NCBI GenBank assembly: GCA_950295325.1
Contig: OX485805.1
Location: forward strand, 18,029,501 to 18,093,500
DNA: 64,000 bases
Direction: 5' to 3'
Source: Polytrichum commune
Taxonomy: Eukaryota; Streptophyta; Polytrichopsida; Polytrichales; Polytrichaceae
Shown here: in pieces, positions 24,518-36,200 of the stretch
How positions within the stretch are numbered: position 1 is the stretch's first letter
Layout: the number at the start of each line of letters is the position of its first letter
Notes under the pieces: generated by a model
The model's input: only the letters and a program-made list of their open reading frames with translations
The model's database searches: none
What the model was told of the DNA's origin: nothing
Made by a program: the position numbers and the translations under genes

Positions 24518-25958
24518 ACCTGCCTAACACACATAAACCGTGAAGTGAGAAAAGGGCGCCAAAAATCAAGTGGAATCAAATCCTGGGACCCAGTAATTGC
24601 CCACCGTGATGATTGCAAGTCAAAAATCAATGCGAGTGTATGGAGAGGTGGAGGAACACATATGTACAAGTGATTGGAAAATGTGCAATTCTCAATGCAG
24701 ATGTGCTTGACCCACAATTGAGTGAGCAATGCTTGGTACAAGTGCCATACCTGCCCAAATTAGGGTTAAGCATTGGCGCCTTTGCATTAAAGCAGGTCTC
24801 CCGCAGGCTAACACATGAAGAAGAAATTGAAGTTTGCTCTCCTCTCCTGCACAGGTGATCAGTTGCACAGCCATAACTCGACTCAGATTGTGTAAAGCGA
24901 ACCACTCGAAATTCACATAATTCAAAGTGGACCTGAATTGCGCAGTAAGAAGGGTAGAGAGGCCTTGTGGGTAATCTCAGAACTAAGTGTAATTTTGGAT
25001 TTGACACAACTACTGCACTTCGTTGCAACAGCACCAAAGATAAGAATTGCAAATTTCAATTGATTGCAAAATACTACCAGCAACCTGAAACCAACAAATG
25101 CACTTCAGAGAAATTCAATAAGTTATGATGATACAGGACCTCACACTAATTTACCCTTAATTAGGAATCCTATCACACATCTAAGAGCTAAAAATAAGCA
25201 TGCATGTGAGGAGTTACAAACACTTGCAGTGACTAACAAGTTTAAAACTTAACTTACTTACCTAATACTATCTCATACACAAAACTCATCACAACCCAAG
25301 AGCTGTGATACGAAGCCCACCAAGCCTAATCAGAGAAAAGGTTTCTCCCCGAAGGCTTGGGTGAGAGATACCATCATATGGCACATATGGTTCATTCGTC
25401 ACCCTTCCCAAAACATCATAAAAAGGTTAAAAGGAAAAAAAGAGGGAAAAAAAGGAAAGCCTAAAGTGGATGTGGATGAACAGTTAGGGATGAGAAAACG
25501 GTCATTGGGAAGAACGACGGAGATCTAAACATCCTTTTGTGCTTTCTTCGTGAAAGTTGTGATGAAAGGTTTTCAGCCGATTTTTCACATCTACGAACTC
25601 TTTGTAAATCTACTCCCATCATCATCGTCCTTCATTCCGAGGCTGGCGTCATCGTAGTGTTTGCTTTTCCAAGGCAAGCTTCGAGGATTCAGCTGCAGCA
25701 ACGCGCTCGAATTTGTAGGATTCTCATTACTCACTTACGCTTCATAAAGAATTGTGTGGCTTTGAAGTTTTTCCACCTAATTTATTGATGCTGTTGGGGG
25801 TTTAGCTTAAGTAACTGGAACCGGGCCCATCCATCAGCCTGTTTTTTGCAGACATCCTCGGGAGGCCAGCTCGCTCCATAGCTTCATGTTGTGCAAGAAG
25901 GGTTAGCGAAGGGCGGGGCTTAAGTAAACCCTTGGAAGGGTGAAGAAGAGAAGACAAG
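24518..25958. promoter_or_regulatory. Divergent intergenic region between the fusion gene and MRS2
   Basis: The two genes are transcribed away from each other with about 1.4 kb between the last supported exon boundary on one side and the MRS2 start codon on the other. Promoters for both, and perhaps a first exon of the minus-strand gene, must lie here. I see no unambiguous TATA box. The function is inferred from layout. Confidence 0.4.
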
Positions 25959-26155
25959 ATGAGGTCGAGGGCGCAAGGGAAGAATGGAGGTGGAGGAACA
26001 GCAGGGGTTACTAATACTACTGCGGATGAGGAGAGGGAGAAGGGCGATCGTGAGAGACATGTGCTTGGGTTGCGTGCCAAGAAGAGCATGGGTGGTGTGC
26101 GCACATGGCTGCTCATCGACATCCATGGCTCCGCTCAGGTATTATTTCTACTTTC

Positions 26156-26186
<31 letters not shown>

Positions 26187-29100
26187 CTCTTTCGATGATT
26201 GATGTGTTGGTGGGTGATGTCTGTTGCAATTATAAGATAGTTGAGGTAGGGGAACATGCCTTGTGAATGTCTTTTACTGATGATAGTTTTGTTCGTGGGT
26301 GATGTTCATTGCAACGGTAATGCAATGAACATCACCCACCAACAACACTATCATTAGCAGAAATTTCAGATGAGGCAGGGTAACATGTCATCTGAAAATT
26401 CTGCTGATGATAGAATGTGTTGGTGGGTGATATCTGTTGCAATGAGTAGTGTGTTTTGCGTCAATTGGCGAAATTGAAACAGATTAGGGAGGGAAACATG
26501 GCATTTGAAAATTCTGCTGTTGGTGGGTGATGTCTGTTGCAATGATGAGATGGTAGAGGCAGGGAAACATGCCGTTTGAAAATTCTTCTGATGTTAGTGT
26601 TGTTGATGGGTGATGTCTGTTGCAATGAACAGATAGTTGAGGCAGGGAAACATGCCATCATGCGCCGCGCATGCTTGCCGGCGCGGGACCTGAGAATCCT
26701 GGACCCGCAACTTTCATATCCTTCGACAATTCTGGGACGAGAGCACGCCATTGTTGTGAATTTGGAGCACATCAAGGCCATCATTACGGCACAAGGAGTT
26801 TTGTTGCTGCATTCCAAGGATGCAGCTGTTGAATCGTTCGTATTAGACCTCCAGAAGCGACTTCCTTTGCACTTGAATGCTCTTGGACAAGAGGTTTGTG
26901 GCTTTTCAACCCTTCTCATCCTTTAAAGGGGTTAATAAGGTCAATGGTGCAGCCTTAATCCGACAATTGCAGAATATCATACTGTAATTTAGACATGTAC
27001 TTTGGAAACAATGCTCTTTGTTTCTAGTTGTTGCTCCATTTCTGAAAGTTGAGTTATGGTTGCACATTGGTGTGCTAAAATCTATCAGTCTCCCACAAGT
27101 GGCACTTGACACTAGGTTATTGTGAAGTTAGAAACATCAAAATCTTTTTTCATGTGTTTGGATGCTGGATATATGACCTACATATGAGCAGACTTATGTT
27201 AGCATTGGAGCTGACAGTCCATTGGTTGTGTAAGAATTTAAGGTATGTGGGCCTTATGTGGTCACTTCTCTTAATCGGATGCCTATATTGAGTGGTATAT
27301 GGCAAGGCTTGTAGTTAACAATGGACACCATAAAGATGTCCATAATGATATGTTATGATGAGATTGGACTATGTGCTCAAAGTATAACAACCATTCTAGG
27401 TCTAATAGTGAACACAATTGGGAGGGTCTATGTGATTACTTAAAGAGAAAGAGAATCTGCACTTTGACTTCTTATTACTTTTGCACCTGAGCTTTGATAC
27501 TGAAGCTTGAAATATAAATTTGTGTGATTTGCTATTTGCTGACTGGAAGAGAGTTCCCAAGCTGATTGAACAGCCAATAGTGTCTGGAGTTGGAAGTGCC
27601 CACAATAGGGCCATTTACATTAGATAGAATGAAGGGGACTTTATTGATCCAGGTGATCAGATTGGATCCAGTTGAAACTACTAATATGCTTACTTTGCCT
27701 ATTCCTTGATCTAACAGGAGGTGGCATTTATTGTGGTTTAAAAGTTCAATTTCTCGTGCCATATTGTCCTTACAGGTTGCAGGCGATGGAGAAGGTGGAC
27801 GAAGTGATAGTGAACCAGATGGACAGCAAAATTTGCATCCAACCTTACCCATGGACCCCTCGAGCAGACAAATGCCTGGTAAAGAAGTGATGCATGAGGA
27901 TCTGACGACAGAGGTTACTAAGAAGGATCTGCAAGAGGACAACCACACAAATGAAGCTAATGGGTTTCCCAATGTGAATGAGTTGCACACAGGCTTTAAG
28001 GAAGACATTGGCAGTCCAGGCCGGTCAAGAGGTGGCCCTAACATTTTACCATTTGAGTTTCGGGCCCTTGAGGCATGTTTGGAAGCTGCTTGCAGTTCAC
28101 TTGGTTCAGAGGTACTGATTTGTATTTTCTCTATTGTTTCAGCCTTGTCATTAATGCTTTGAGCTTTGTCGTTTAGAGTTATCTGTAAAGTCTCTGGGTC
28201 AAATTATGGGTGAGTTGGCTAAAAGGTGAATTTGAGAGCTTATGCATAAAGTCACTGAAAGTTTTTTTTAACTCTCAAATTAACATGCTAGAAGAGTAGG
28301 CCCGAGTTATAAAACACTGGTTGTCTAGGTTGTCATACTAGGATTGGTGGGCCAAGCTAGCCTTGCGTAGGCTGAGCCGGGATTTAGGGCGGCATATCCC
28401 ATGGTTTAGACCCTATTTTTGATCTTAAAGTTCTCAATTTTTTTTGGGATTGAATGAGGAGGTCTAAGAAGTTTCACCCATGTTTCAAAATTAGGCCCTG
28501 ACACAAGACACTTCAATGGACTCTTAATAGCAATGTCCTTCCAAGAGGCACCAAACTCCTTTGAGGGACTCTGCAGATAACTCTATTGCTAGGTAACATG
28601 ATGAGTACAAGATCAGTTTTTATTTCAGTACCAGAGTCTCTTAATTGGGGTACTGCGGCTGTCTCCTTATGTGTATTTTATTTGAAAGCAAAAAGTTCAT
28701 GTTCCTTCTTATATATATATATATATGCATGCTACAGAGACTTTTTACTGATCTTCTTCAGAATGTAATGTGTGTTGAGTGGAGCACAGGCATTAGCTCT
28801 GGAGCGTGAAGCATACCCAGCCTTGAATGAATTGACGTCCAAAATCAGTACTCTAAATCTTGAACGGGTGCGCCAAATCAAGAGTCGCCTGGTGGCCATT
28901 TCAGGCAGAGTGCAAAAGGTATCACTTCTTTCTAATAAGGTTCATCACCAACTCTTTGCACTCAAGCTAATCACCTATGAGGCATAGACACTGGTTGTAG
29001 TATAAGGATTCTTTGTATATCTGTTCATATTTGTGTCCACTTTTGAAGGTGAGGGATGAAATAGAACAATTATTGGACGATGACGGTGATATGGCGGAAA

Positions 29101-31365
29101 TGTATTTGACGGATAAACTCCTTGCACAACAAGAGGGTTCTATGTCACCTACGTCAACTGAGAATGGCTTTGGACCTATTTCACCTGAAAGGCGTGTACT
29201 GGTGAGCGTGAGAGGTCAAACTCCTTTCAATTTAGAGGAGTCATTGCTGCAACCTGATGGGATAAATTCGGATGGAGAAGATGACAGGTGAGTGATTGTT
29301 TTATGAGTCAGCTGCCTTTGACTAGAACTATTTGATCCGATATCTCAAGGTTTTGAGTATTACTCTAAGGGCCATTTTACACTACGTCCAAGGGCTGTGA
29401 CCATGAAATTGTAAGGGCCCTTGAAACTCATCAAAAGGCCGTACCATGGAAAATTAAAACTGGCTTTTTGTGTGGTCAGGGGTCTTCAAGGGTAGTGTAA
29501 AGACATACACAACTGGGCTCTCAACCAAATTCTATTACATTATTATCCTATTCATGTTGGTCCTTCTACACATCAAGTTATAATAAGTTACGAGTTGTGA
29601 GATTTTGAAGTGTCATAGTCTCCTAGTTTTATGTTGGGCCCACCTCTTTCAGGTGAGCTTGACGCAAAATCCAGTAGACCATGAAACATTATACATTCCA
29701 TGCCATGTAGGACTTAGTATAGGTTTGTTCATTTATTCGAACTTCCTTAGTCCCTTAGGGCCTCAAGCTCAAGTGTAAAAAGTGAAGTGAGACGGTCTTG
29801 GTGTTTTCCACCACTAAGAGATTTTAGATTTCAATGATCACGGCCCTCAAGCCCTAAGATGTTGGACTTTTTATCTGGTCATATAATAACTGTCACATGG
29901 TTGCCACTCTTAGGGAGAATGGTACTCTTGGGGCTGAGAGCCTGAATGGGAGAGGCCATGGCAGTGCAAGCAGCACCTCTACTAGTACAACTTCTGCCAA
30001 ACCATTGGATGTTGAAGAGCTGGAGATGCTTCTGGAGGCCTATTTTGTGCAAATTGATGGCACCCTTAACAAGCTGTCTACGGTACTGTCCTTCATGATC
30101 ACTCATTTTTAATCAATGTGGTGGGAGCAGTGTGTATATGTATAGTGCTTATACTCAGCAACACTGCAGACTACATAACATTCTTAAGTAGCCTATTTAG
30201 GTTCTGGTACAAATGGCATATTTCTTAGGTAATCCGGATAACATAAGAATGATTTCATTTGGGACACACCTCTTGAATTTGGATCTTGGTAGATGGAGGA
30301 AGGCTTTGCATCCGAAGATATGGAACAATGAGGTGTCAACTCATGAGAGCTTGACACTTAACTCCACATTCCTGCATGTCCTCTGAGGACCTTGCTTCTT
30401 GATAATTTTTTCTTGAAGCTAGAACAGAAAGTGAGCGTCCTTGTGTGTAACCCACCTACACGAAGTGAAGCCAACATTAATTTTCCAGCACACCATTTTC
30501 CCACTCATGGTGTTAGGTGAAAGATGACATTAATATTGCCACTCGTGTGAATTTATGGTGTTGCTTCATCTTAGAGTTGGTCCAACTCTATATGTAATCT
30601 CGAAATGTGTGTCACGAGTATTAGAGGGCACTCGAAGACTACTGCCTCCTTTCAAAGGTGAACACCTTGAACATGCATTGAGAAACTAGCTTGCACCTAT
30701 CTCCTCTGAGGGCAAGCCCCTGGGTTTCCATATGGTTGGTTCAAAATATATGTTTTGCCCGAATCCTCCCACTCTGATTGAGTGGACTATAGTGGTAGGA
30801 TACACTGAAAATCAAAGTACATAGGAAAGGTCACATGTCTGAGCACTATTTTGACCTACGTAGCTCAAGCTTGGAGTTCCTATGGGATCCAAGTTGAGGC
30901 CTTGGGTTTTAAGCCACATTTTGACACTATCAGGTCTGCTTATTATTGTTGTTGTTGGGTTTGCTTGCACTTGGATATCTTCTAGGCTGAATTTGGAGAA
31001 AATTTAAGGTTTCATAGTTACACTTTTTATGCCAGTTTTCAGTGTTTGCTACAAATCTGATCCTGTTGGTGTTGTGCATACAGCTGAGAGAGTATGTGGA
31101 GGACACGGAGGATTACATCAACATCATGCTTGATGACAAGCAAAATCACCTCTTACAGATGGGTGTTATGCTTACGACCGCCACCTTGGCGATCAGTGCC
31201 TTCATTGTGGTGACAGGAGTATTTGGGATGAATATTCACATCCCCCTTTTTGACTTTGGAGGAGAGTCTCAGTTTCTGTGGGTTGTATTGGGCACAGGAA
31301 CCATATGTGTTGTGTTATATTTTGCAGTCATAGGGTGGTGCAAATACAAGCACTTGATTGAGTGA
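25959..31365 (+). CDS. MRS2: MRS2/CorA-type magnesium transporter
   Basis: Seven exons at GT-AG sites: 25959-26138, 26633-26893, 27776-28111, 28790-28918, 29049-29287, 29914-30082 and 31084-31365 (TGA), giving about 531 residues. The family core is clear: LPARDLRILDPQLSYPST, GREHAIVVNLEHIKAIIT, LPFEFRALE, LTSKISTLNLERVRQIKSR, then DDDGDMAEMYLT. Near the C-terminus two membrane helices flank the signature Gly-Met-Asn (TGVFGMNI), with WVVLGTGTICVVLYFAVIGW as the second helix. MRS2 proteins form homopentameric Mg2+ channels in plastid, mitochondrial, vacuolar or plasma membranes; the membrane used here cannot be told. Typical plant members are roughly 390-450 residues, so this is long. Much of the excess is a hydrophilic segment in exon 3 (about 80-90 residues before LPFEFRALE) and a Ser/Thr-rich linker in exons 5-6. 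Exon 1 is Gly/Arg/Glu-rich without an obvious transit peptide. Confidence 0.95.
26160..26187 (+). repeat. (AG)n microsatellite in MRS2 intron 1
   Basis: Run of AG dinucleotides about 20 bp after the exon 1 donor site. Confidence 0.9.
26205..26656 (+). repeat. Tandem/inverted repeats amplifying the intron 1-exon 2 boundary of MRS2
   Basis: The real acceptor context (TGGGTGATGTCTGTTGCAAT, then AACAG, then ATAGTTGAGGCAGGGAAACA at 26633) is repeated upstream in diverged copies. They lie around 26205-26260 (AAGATAGTTGAGGTAGGGGAA), 26362-26395 (TTCAGATGAGGCAGGGTAAC), 26417-26500 (ACAGATTAGGGAGGGAAAC) and 26519-26577 (GAGGCAGGGAAACATGCC). A separate hairpin at about 26291-26345 pairs GGGTGATGTTCATTGCA with its complement. 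Several copies keep an AG where the true acceptor has one. Confidence 0.75.
27271..27510. repeat. Interspersed repeat in MRS2 intron 2
   Basis: Belongs to a family with the text 'CTTAATCGGATGCCTATATT', 'AGTGGTATATGG', 'ATGGACACCAT' and 'GTGCTCAAAGTATAACAACC'. Other copies are at about 32460-32720, 37200-37400 (inverted), 40110-40480, 40570-40850, 44690-44930, 45395-45600 and 48480-48870. No coding sequence recognised. Confidence 0.5.
28174..28587. mobile_element. Inverted-repeat element in MRS2 intron 3
   Basis: The left end TAGAGTTATCTGTAAAGTCT and the right end GGGACTCTGCAGATAACTCTA are inverted repeats. The interior matches repeat text around 2450-2930. Non-autonomous DNA transposon, superfamily not determined. 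Confidence 0.6.
29369..29854. mobile_element. PIF/Harbinger-like MITE in MRS2 intron 5
   Basis: Starts after TAA with GGGCCATTTTACACTACG and ends near CAAGCCCTAAG. Internal segments such as CCATGAAATTGTAAGGGCC and CATAGTCTCCTAGTTTT match the copies at 1441 and 51207. More diverged than either, with the right terminus eroded, so its right boundary is approximate. Confidence 0.6.
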
Positions 31366-33240
31366 TAAAAGAAAGATTCACTTATGACTTTTAATTGATC
31401 AGCCACTGACATTCTTTTATCTACTAACTTACATGGTTTTCATAAGCTTTTGTGCACTGGCGTGTGGGAAGTATCACACATCAGTTGTGCTCCTGTAAAC
31501 TGTATTCATTTCTCACCTAATATTTCTAGGTGACTCAGGAAACAGATTGTCACTCTAGATTTACAGAAAGTATTGCGTTGGCCCTCCTTTGCAGTCAAGA
31601 AACTGTTATGGAAGTGCAAGTACAACTTAGAATATAGCCCTTTAAGATCTTCAATAAAGAGAGGTCCTAGGGTAGAAATTTTAGAATAGCCCTTCAGTCC
31701 CCTTTTTTTCATGAAAGGTCAAGTCTGCTCCTCCATTGAAGAAGTTTGGAATATACAAGAACTTGTGCGATTGTACATTTATCTCTGCTATCAGCCAACA
31801 GAGTCCTTATAGGCTTAATGTTGGCAGCCTAGCATATTTGTTCTCTGACAGATGCACTATATTGTTCTAGATGTTCAAACTTCAGGGTACTAATGCTTCT
31901 TACACTTGTAAATTTTTGTCACTAGTCTACAAGACTCGAATCATATTATGTCTGACTACCTGTATATCTTGGCCATCAGTGATCTCTCACATGTTATCAG
32001 TGAGTATGACGATTGGGGCACTTTTGAGCTTATTCAATAACTGTTCTCTGACAGATGCACTATATTGTTCTAGATGTTCAAACTTCAGGGTACTAATGCT
32101 TCTTACACTTGTAAATTTTTGTCACTAAGCTACAAGATTCGAATCATATTATGTCTGACTACCTGTATATCTTGGCCATCAGTGATCTCTCACATGTTAT
32201 CAGTGAGTATGATGATTGGGGAACTTTTGAGCTTATTCAATAATAGTGTCATTGATCTCTGCAGTGTCTCAGTACTTCCTGGTGTGCATGCCTGTCTCAA
32301 CTTTGCATCATCATACCATGTCAACTCTCACTTGATCGAAACTGGAAGTAAAAGACAATTGCCTTATGATGGAGTTTATTTTCAAAGAATCTCAACTCCA
32401 AATTATGTGTTAAATTCATACAGGCCGCCCTAATTTACTTTCCTATCTTTATCAGACACCTGTATTTAAGTGAGTTGTTAGGTGTGGATCTACGAATGGA
32501 CACCATGAAAAGATCTGTTTAAAAGAGATTGGGCTGTATTCAAAATCTACTAACCTTTTGAGTTCAATAGCCAACATGATTTGTGGAACCTATAGGATCA
32601 CTTAAGAAGAAAAACAATCTTCAATTTGATGATGAAAAGATATTAAGTTCCGAACCTGAACTTAAAAATATATCATGACTATGCCCTTGATTTGGATTTG
32701 CTAATCATCTTGTACTAATATTGCAACCTCCATATCCTAAGAGAAGTGGGTGTCCCACTTTAGGCCCACTTACCTTAACCTTCAATGCTCATGCCTGTTG
32801 TAATTTACATTCAAAGTTGCGGCTAAAAACTCCAAAGATCCTCAACCCAAACTCTTGAATCCGTTTCTTGTTGGGAAAAATCACCAGCTCTTGGCACTTC
32901 AGAAGAGTCTTAGTATCTGAAGTTCTAGAAACCCAACGAATGAGTGCTTTGGCAGTGCACATTTCCAGAATTTATTTGTCATTCATTATGGTACGTACTC
33001 ATGCGTGCACCTACTCGAGCTACCAGGCTGCCACAGTGAGAGATATAAAAACCCGCATTGATTGATTCATTAAGAGTGCGCATGTGTTCATGATGAAAGT
33101 GCATGATGGGCTATTATAAATTTTAATCGTTTGAGGCCGACTCTCATTCTCTTTGTCATAATAATAACGTCAATGTGTTGTTCTCACCATTGCCATTTGC
33201 GTCGAGGAGGAAACGGAGATTGAGAGTGAGTGGGATTCCA
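31366..33240. repeat. MRS2 3' flank with a 203-bp tandem duplication
   Basis: Two near-identical direct copies start at 31841 and 32044 (TTCTCTGACAGATGCACTAT) and continue to about 32246, giving a period of 203 bp. The rest is 3' flank, one interspersed repeat (about 32460-32720) and the presumed promoter of the ceramide synthase gene near 33100-33240. Confidence 0.7.
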
Positions 33241-36200
33241 ATGGACTGGGAAGCTGAGAGCATTTCTGTAGCTTCCGACCTCACCGTCGCGGTGCCCCTC
33301 TTCGCTCTCTTCTTCTTTGTTGTCCGCCTCACCCTCGATGAGTTCGTTTTTGAGGTATAAATCCGAAGCTTATCTCATCAAGGTCGGTTGCGAATGTCTC
33401 GAGTTTGAGGTCTCACTTTTGGGCCCCGAGCCAATCTTGGACTCCCGAGCGTTCTTTGGCTTGTCACGAATTGTCCATTGTTTAGTAACATTAATTGTCC
33501 CCTTGATATCTCACTTTGCGCATGGTCACTTTACACTTGCTCAAACTATTTGAGAGCTTGAGGATTGGTCAACTTCTAAACAAAGGTGAGCTTTGGGTAA
33601 AAAGGTTCTTAGGTTCACGTATCGAACTCCCAAAACTTTGCAAGTTCAAGCTCTGAACCTGAGTTCTATTTGTAAAAGAGGGCTCTTTGTACACTAGCGA
33701 TGTTGAGAGGCGTTTGAAGAAATGAGACTTCTCATTGGCATAGAAAGTCAGAGTCTCTTGCCCACGCTTTGTTTACTCAAGTCCACCTCACATTTGAGCT
33801 TTCAATTGCTTGAAAGCTTGATCTTTGGACCGAGCTTCCAACGCTTTTGATCATGCCTTGATGGATGTACAACAACTCCCTGTCATTTTGGGGAAGCTCT
33901 CAATCAAAACCTTGAGCTACATCAAAGAGGTCGTCGCTTAGGAATGTCAACGAGAGTTCTAACTCTCGTATTATAGATTCCAAGTCAACTCTCTCGCATT
34001 ACCGATTCCGAGTCAATTTATGGGCACTCCACACATTCTTTGGTTTTGTCATGAATTCTCCTTTCTTTAGTACCATTCCAAGTGTACACCAAACTGCTGA
34101 CAATTGCAAGTCAAGGGGCCTTAAAAGGCATACGCGCCTTTGTCGAAGATTGCCCACTGAAAAAATGAAGGGTACTGACTTCGATCTTCCACTAGATCAC
34201 AGACTCCTATAAGTACTAATGCATTCATGCCCGACATCATATGTTGGTGCAGAGATTTGGAAGGAAATTCATTGTCGGGTGCTCATCTTCAATCTCAAAA
34301 CGCTCAACGATCAAGAGTAGAGAAGACAATCGGAAGAAGCTGATCAAATTCAAGGAGTCCGCATGGAAATTTTTGTACTACTCTAGTGCGGAAGTACTAG
34401 CGCTCGCAGTCAGTTACAATGAGCCGTGGTTTTTAGACACCAAGTACTTCTGGGTGGGACCTGGCGACCAACGATGGCCCGAACAAAGTACCAAGTGAGT
34501 GTGTAACCTTTCGGCCAATTTCTTGGATCTGCATTGCTAATTGATGTAAGCTCACAAAAACATTTTACGAAAGCATGGTCCATTTAGTACGACAATATTT
34601 GTCGACACTTCGAGTACAAAGCGACTGTTGCAAAGCACTATGCAACTCTGAAAAATGAGCCATTTTTCTTTTGGTTTACAGCAATAGAATGCGTGCTTGC
34701 AATTTATATAGCACTGCGTAACTTCAGATTCCTCATAAAGATTTCAGCCGATGCGTCTCACAGTGAATTGTTCAAAGACTCGCAACTCTATTGATCAAAA
34801 GTCTTAATTAGAGACCGAGATTTTCTCGTGCTATATTAACAGAGCTCACCTAAACATGTAGACACAATACCTGCTAGGAAGATCTCGGCAATTTTCAAAA
34901 GTATGAAAACGGGTCGAAGGTGCTAAAACTGTCACTTTTGAGCACGGAGTCTAGCTACACTAGCCAGTATGGTATTTAGTGTCATATGGTGTTTAATGCC
35001 ACTATGGTAGCTTTTCGGAAGACACTTCTTATGAATAAGTGAACAAATATTGTTGTGGATGGTGGATGAGTTCATCCATTGGCCAAGAACCCTCCCTTCG
35101 CTTGTCAACAACTTGTGATGAAATATTGTCATGGATGATTGAAGTTTGGATGAAAATTCACTTGATAAGTGACAGTCATTGCAACAGTGTCATTCTATAA
35201 TCCCCCCCTCGAATTTTTTATAACAAGGAATGGCAAATAATGTTGGGTTCACATTTAGTGTTGGTGACACTATACTGCGGTTCACAATTCGTATTGAGCA
35301 AGACAATTCGAATTGGTGATGCTAAATACCGTATTTAGTGTAGTATAAGTAGAGTGACGCAGTCTCAAGAAGTTTCTGAGTAGCAAATGAAATGGGATTC
35401 CAATTTCCATAGCACCAAAGTATGCCTTCTTTGGATTCCGTATGCAATATAGTTATAATGGTTCAAAGTTTTATTGTTAGATCGCCTAAAACCGTCGAGG
35501 GAGCCTAATATACGTGTGGTGGACATTCTCAGTATGAATTTGTGTCGAGTGCTTGTTGCACAAACATCAAGACACCTGGGGGAAAAAAAAACCATATCTT
35601 CTTCAAACAAATCAGGAACCCATCTATAGGGGTTCCAATGTGAGATGGTTTTTTTTACCATTTTTTTTTAAAATAAATGGGGGCAGTAGAAACAGAGAAT
35701 TAAATCAAATAAAATTCCCTATTTGGCCATCGGTTCATTTAAGCATGTAGATCATGGGGAAAGAACATTCTGAGATGACATTGTAGTTTTGTTCGACATT
35801 ATAGAGCTACAAATGAGGTCCACTAGGCTCACCATGGGATCTAGAGTAGAGGTGCCCATAACCGATCATTCAAGAGATTCTGCGCCAAATCTAGAGAAGT
35901 ATAAGGCGGTGAAAATTTTTCCTGTGTAGGAAGATAGAAATCAGGAGGAATGCAAATTTGGTAATTTTATTCCTTAAATCAAAACTATAATTGTGAATAT
36001 GTGAAGCCAAAAGTTGGTCCACACACATTACCAATGTCTAGAATTTGCCATAAGCACTCATTTTGAGATGAATTTCTCCTCACTTTAGCACTCAAAAGCA
36101 AGGACATGTGTTATGGCACTATCAATTCCTGGGTGATACCATTATCGAAGTTGGAGTCTTAGGGTTAGTTTCCATGTAGGTCACTTCGCCCACCAGATTC

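Noticed and set aside
24627-25052. 141-codon minus-strand frame upstream of the fusion gene
   Set aside because: Cys/Ser/Leu-rich translation with no domain, overlapped by plus-strand frames. It may be 5' UTR or chance.
31871-32433. Two similar frames in tandem (MFKLQGTNASYTCKFLSL...)
   Set aside because: They are by-products of the 203-bp DNA duplication, not a duplicated gene.
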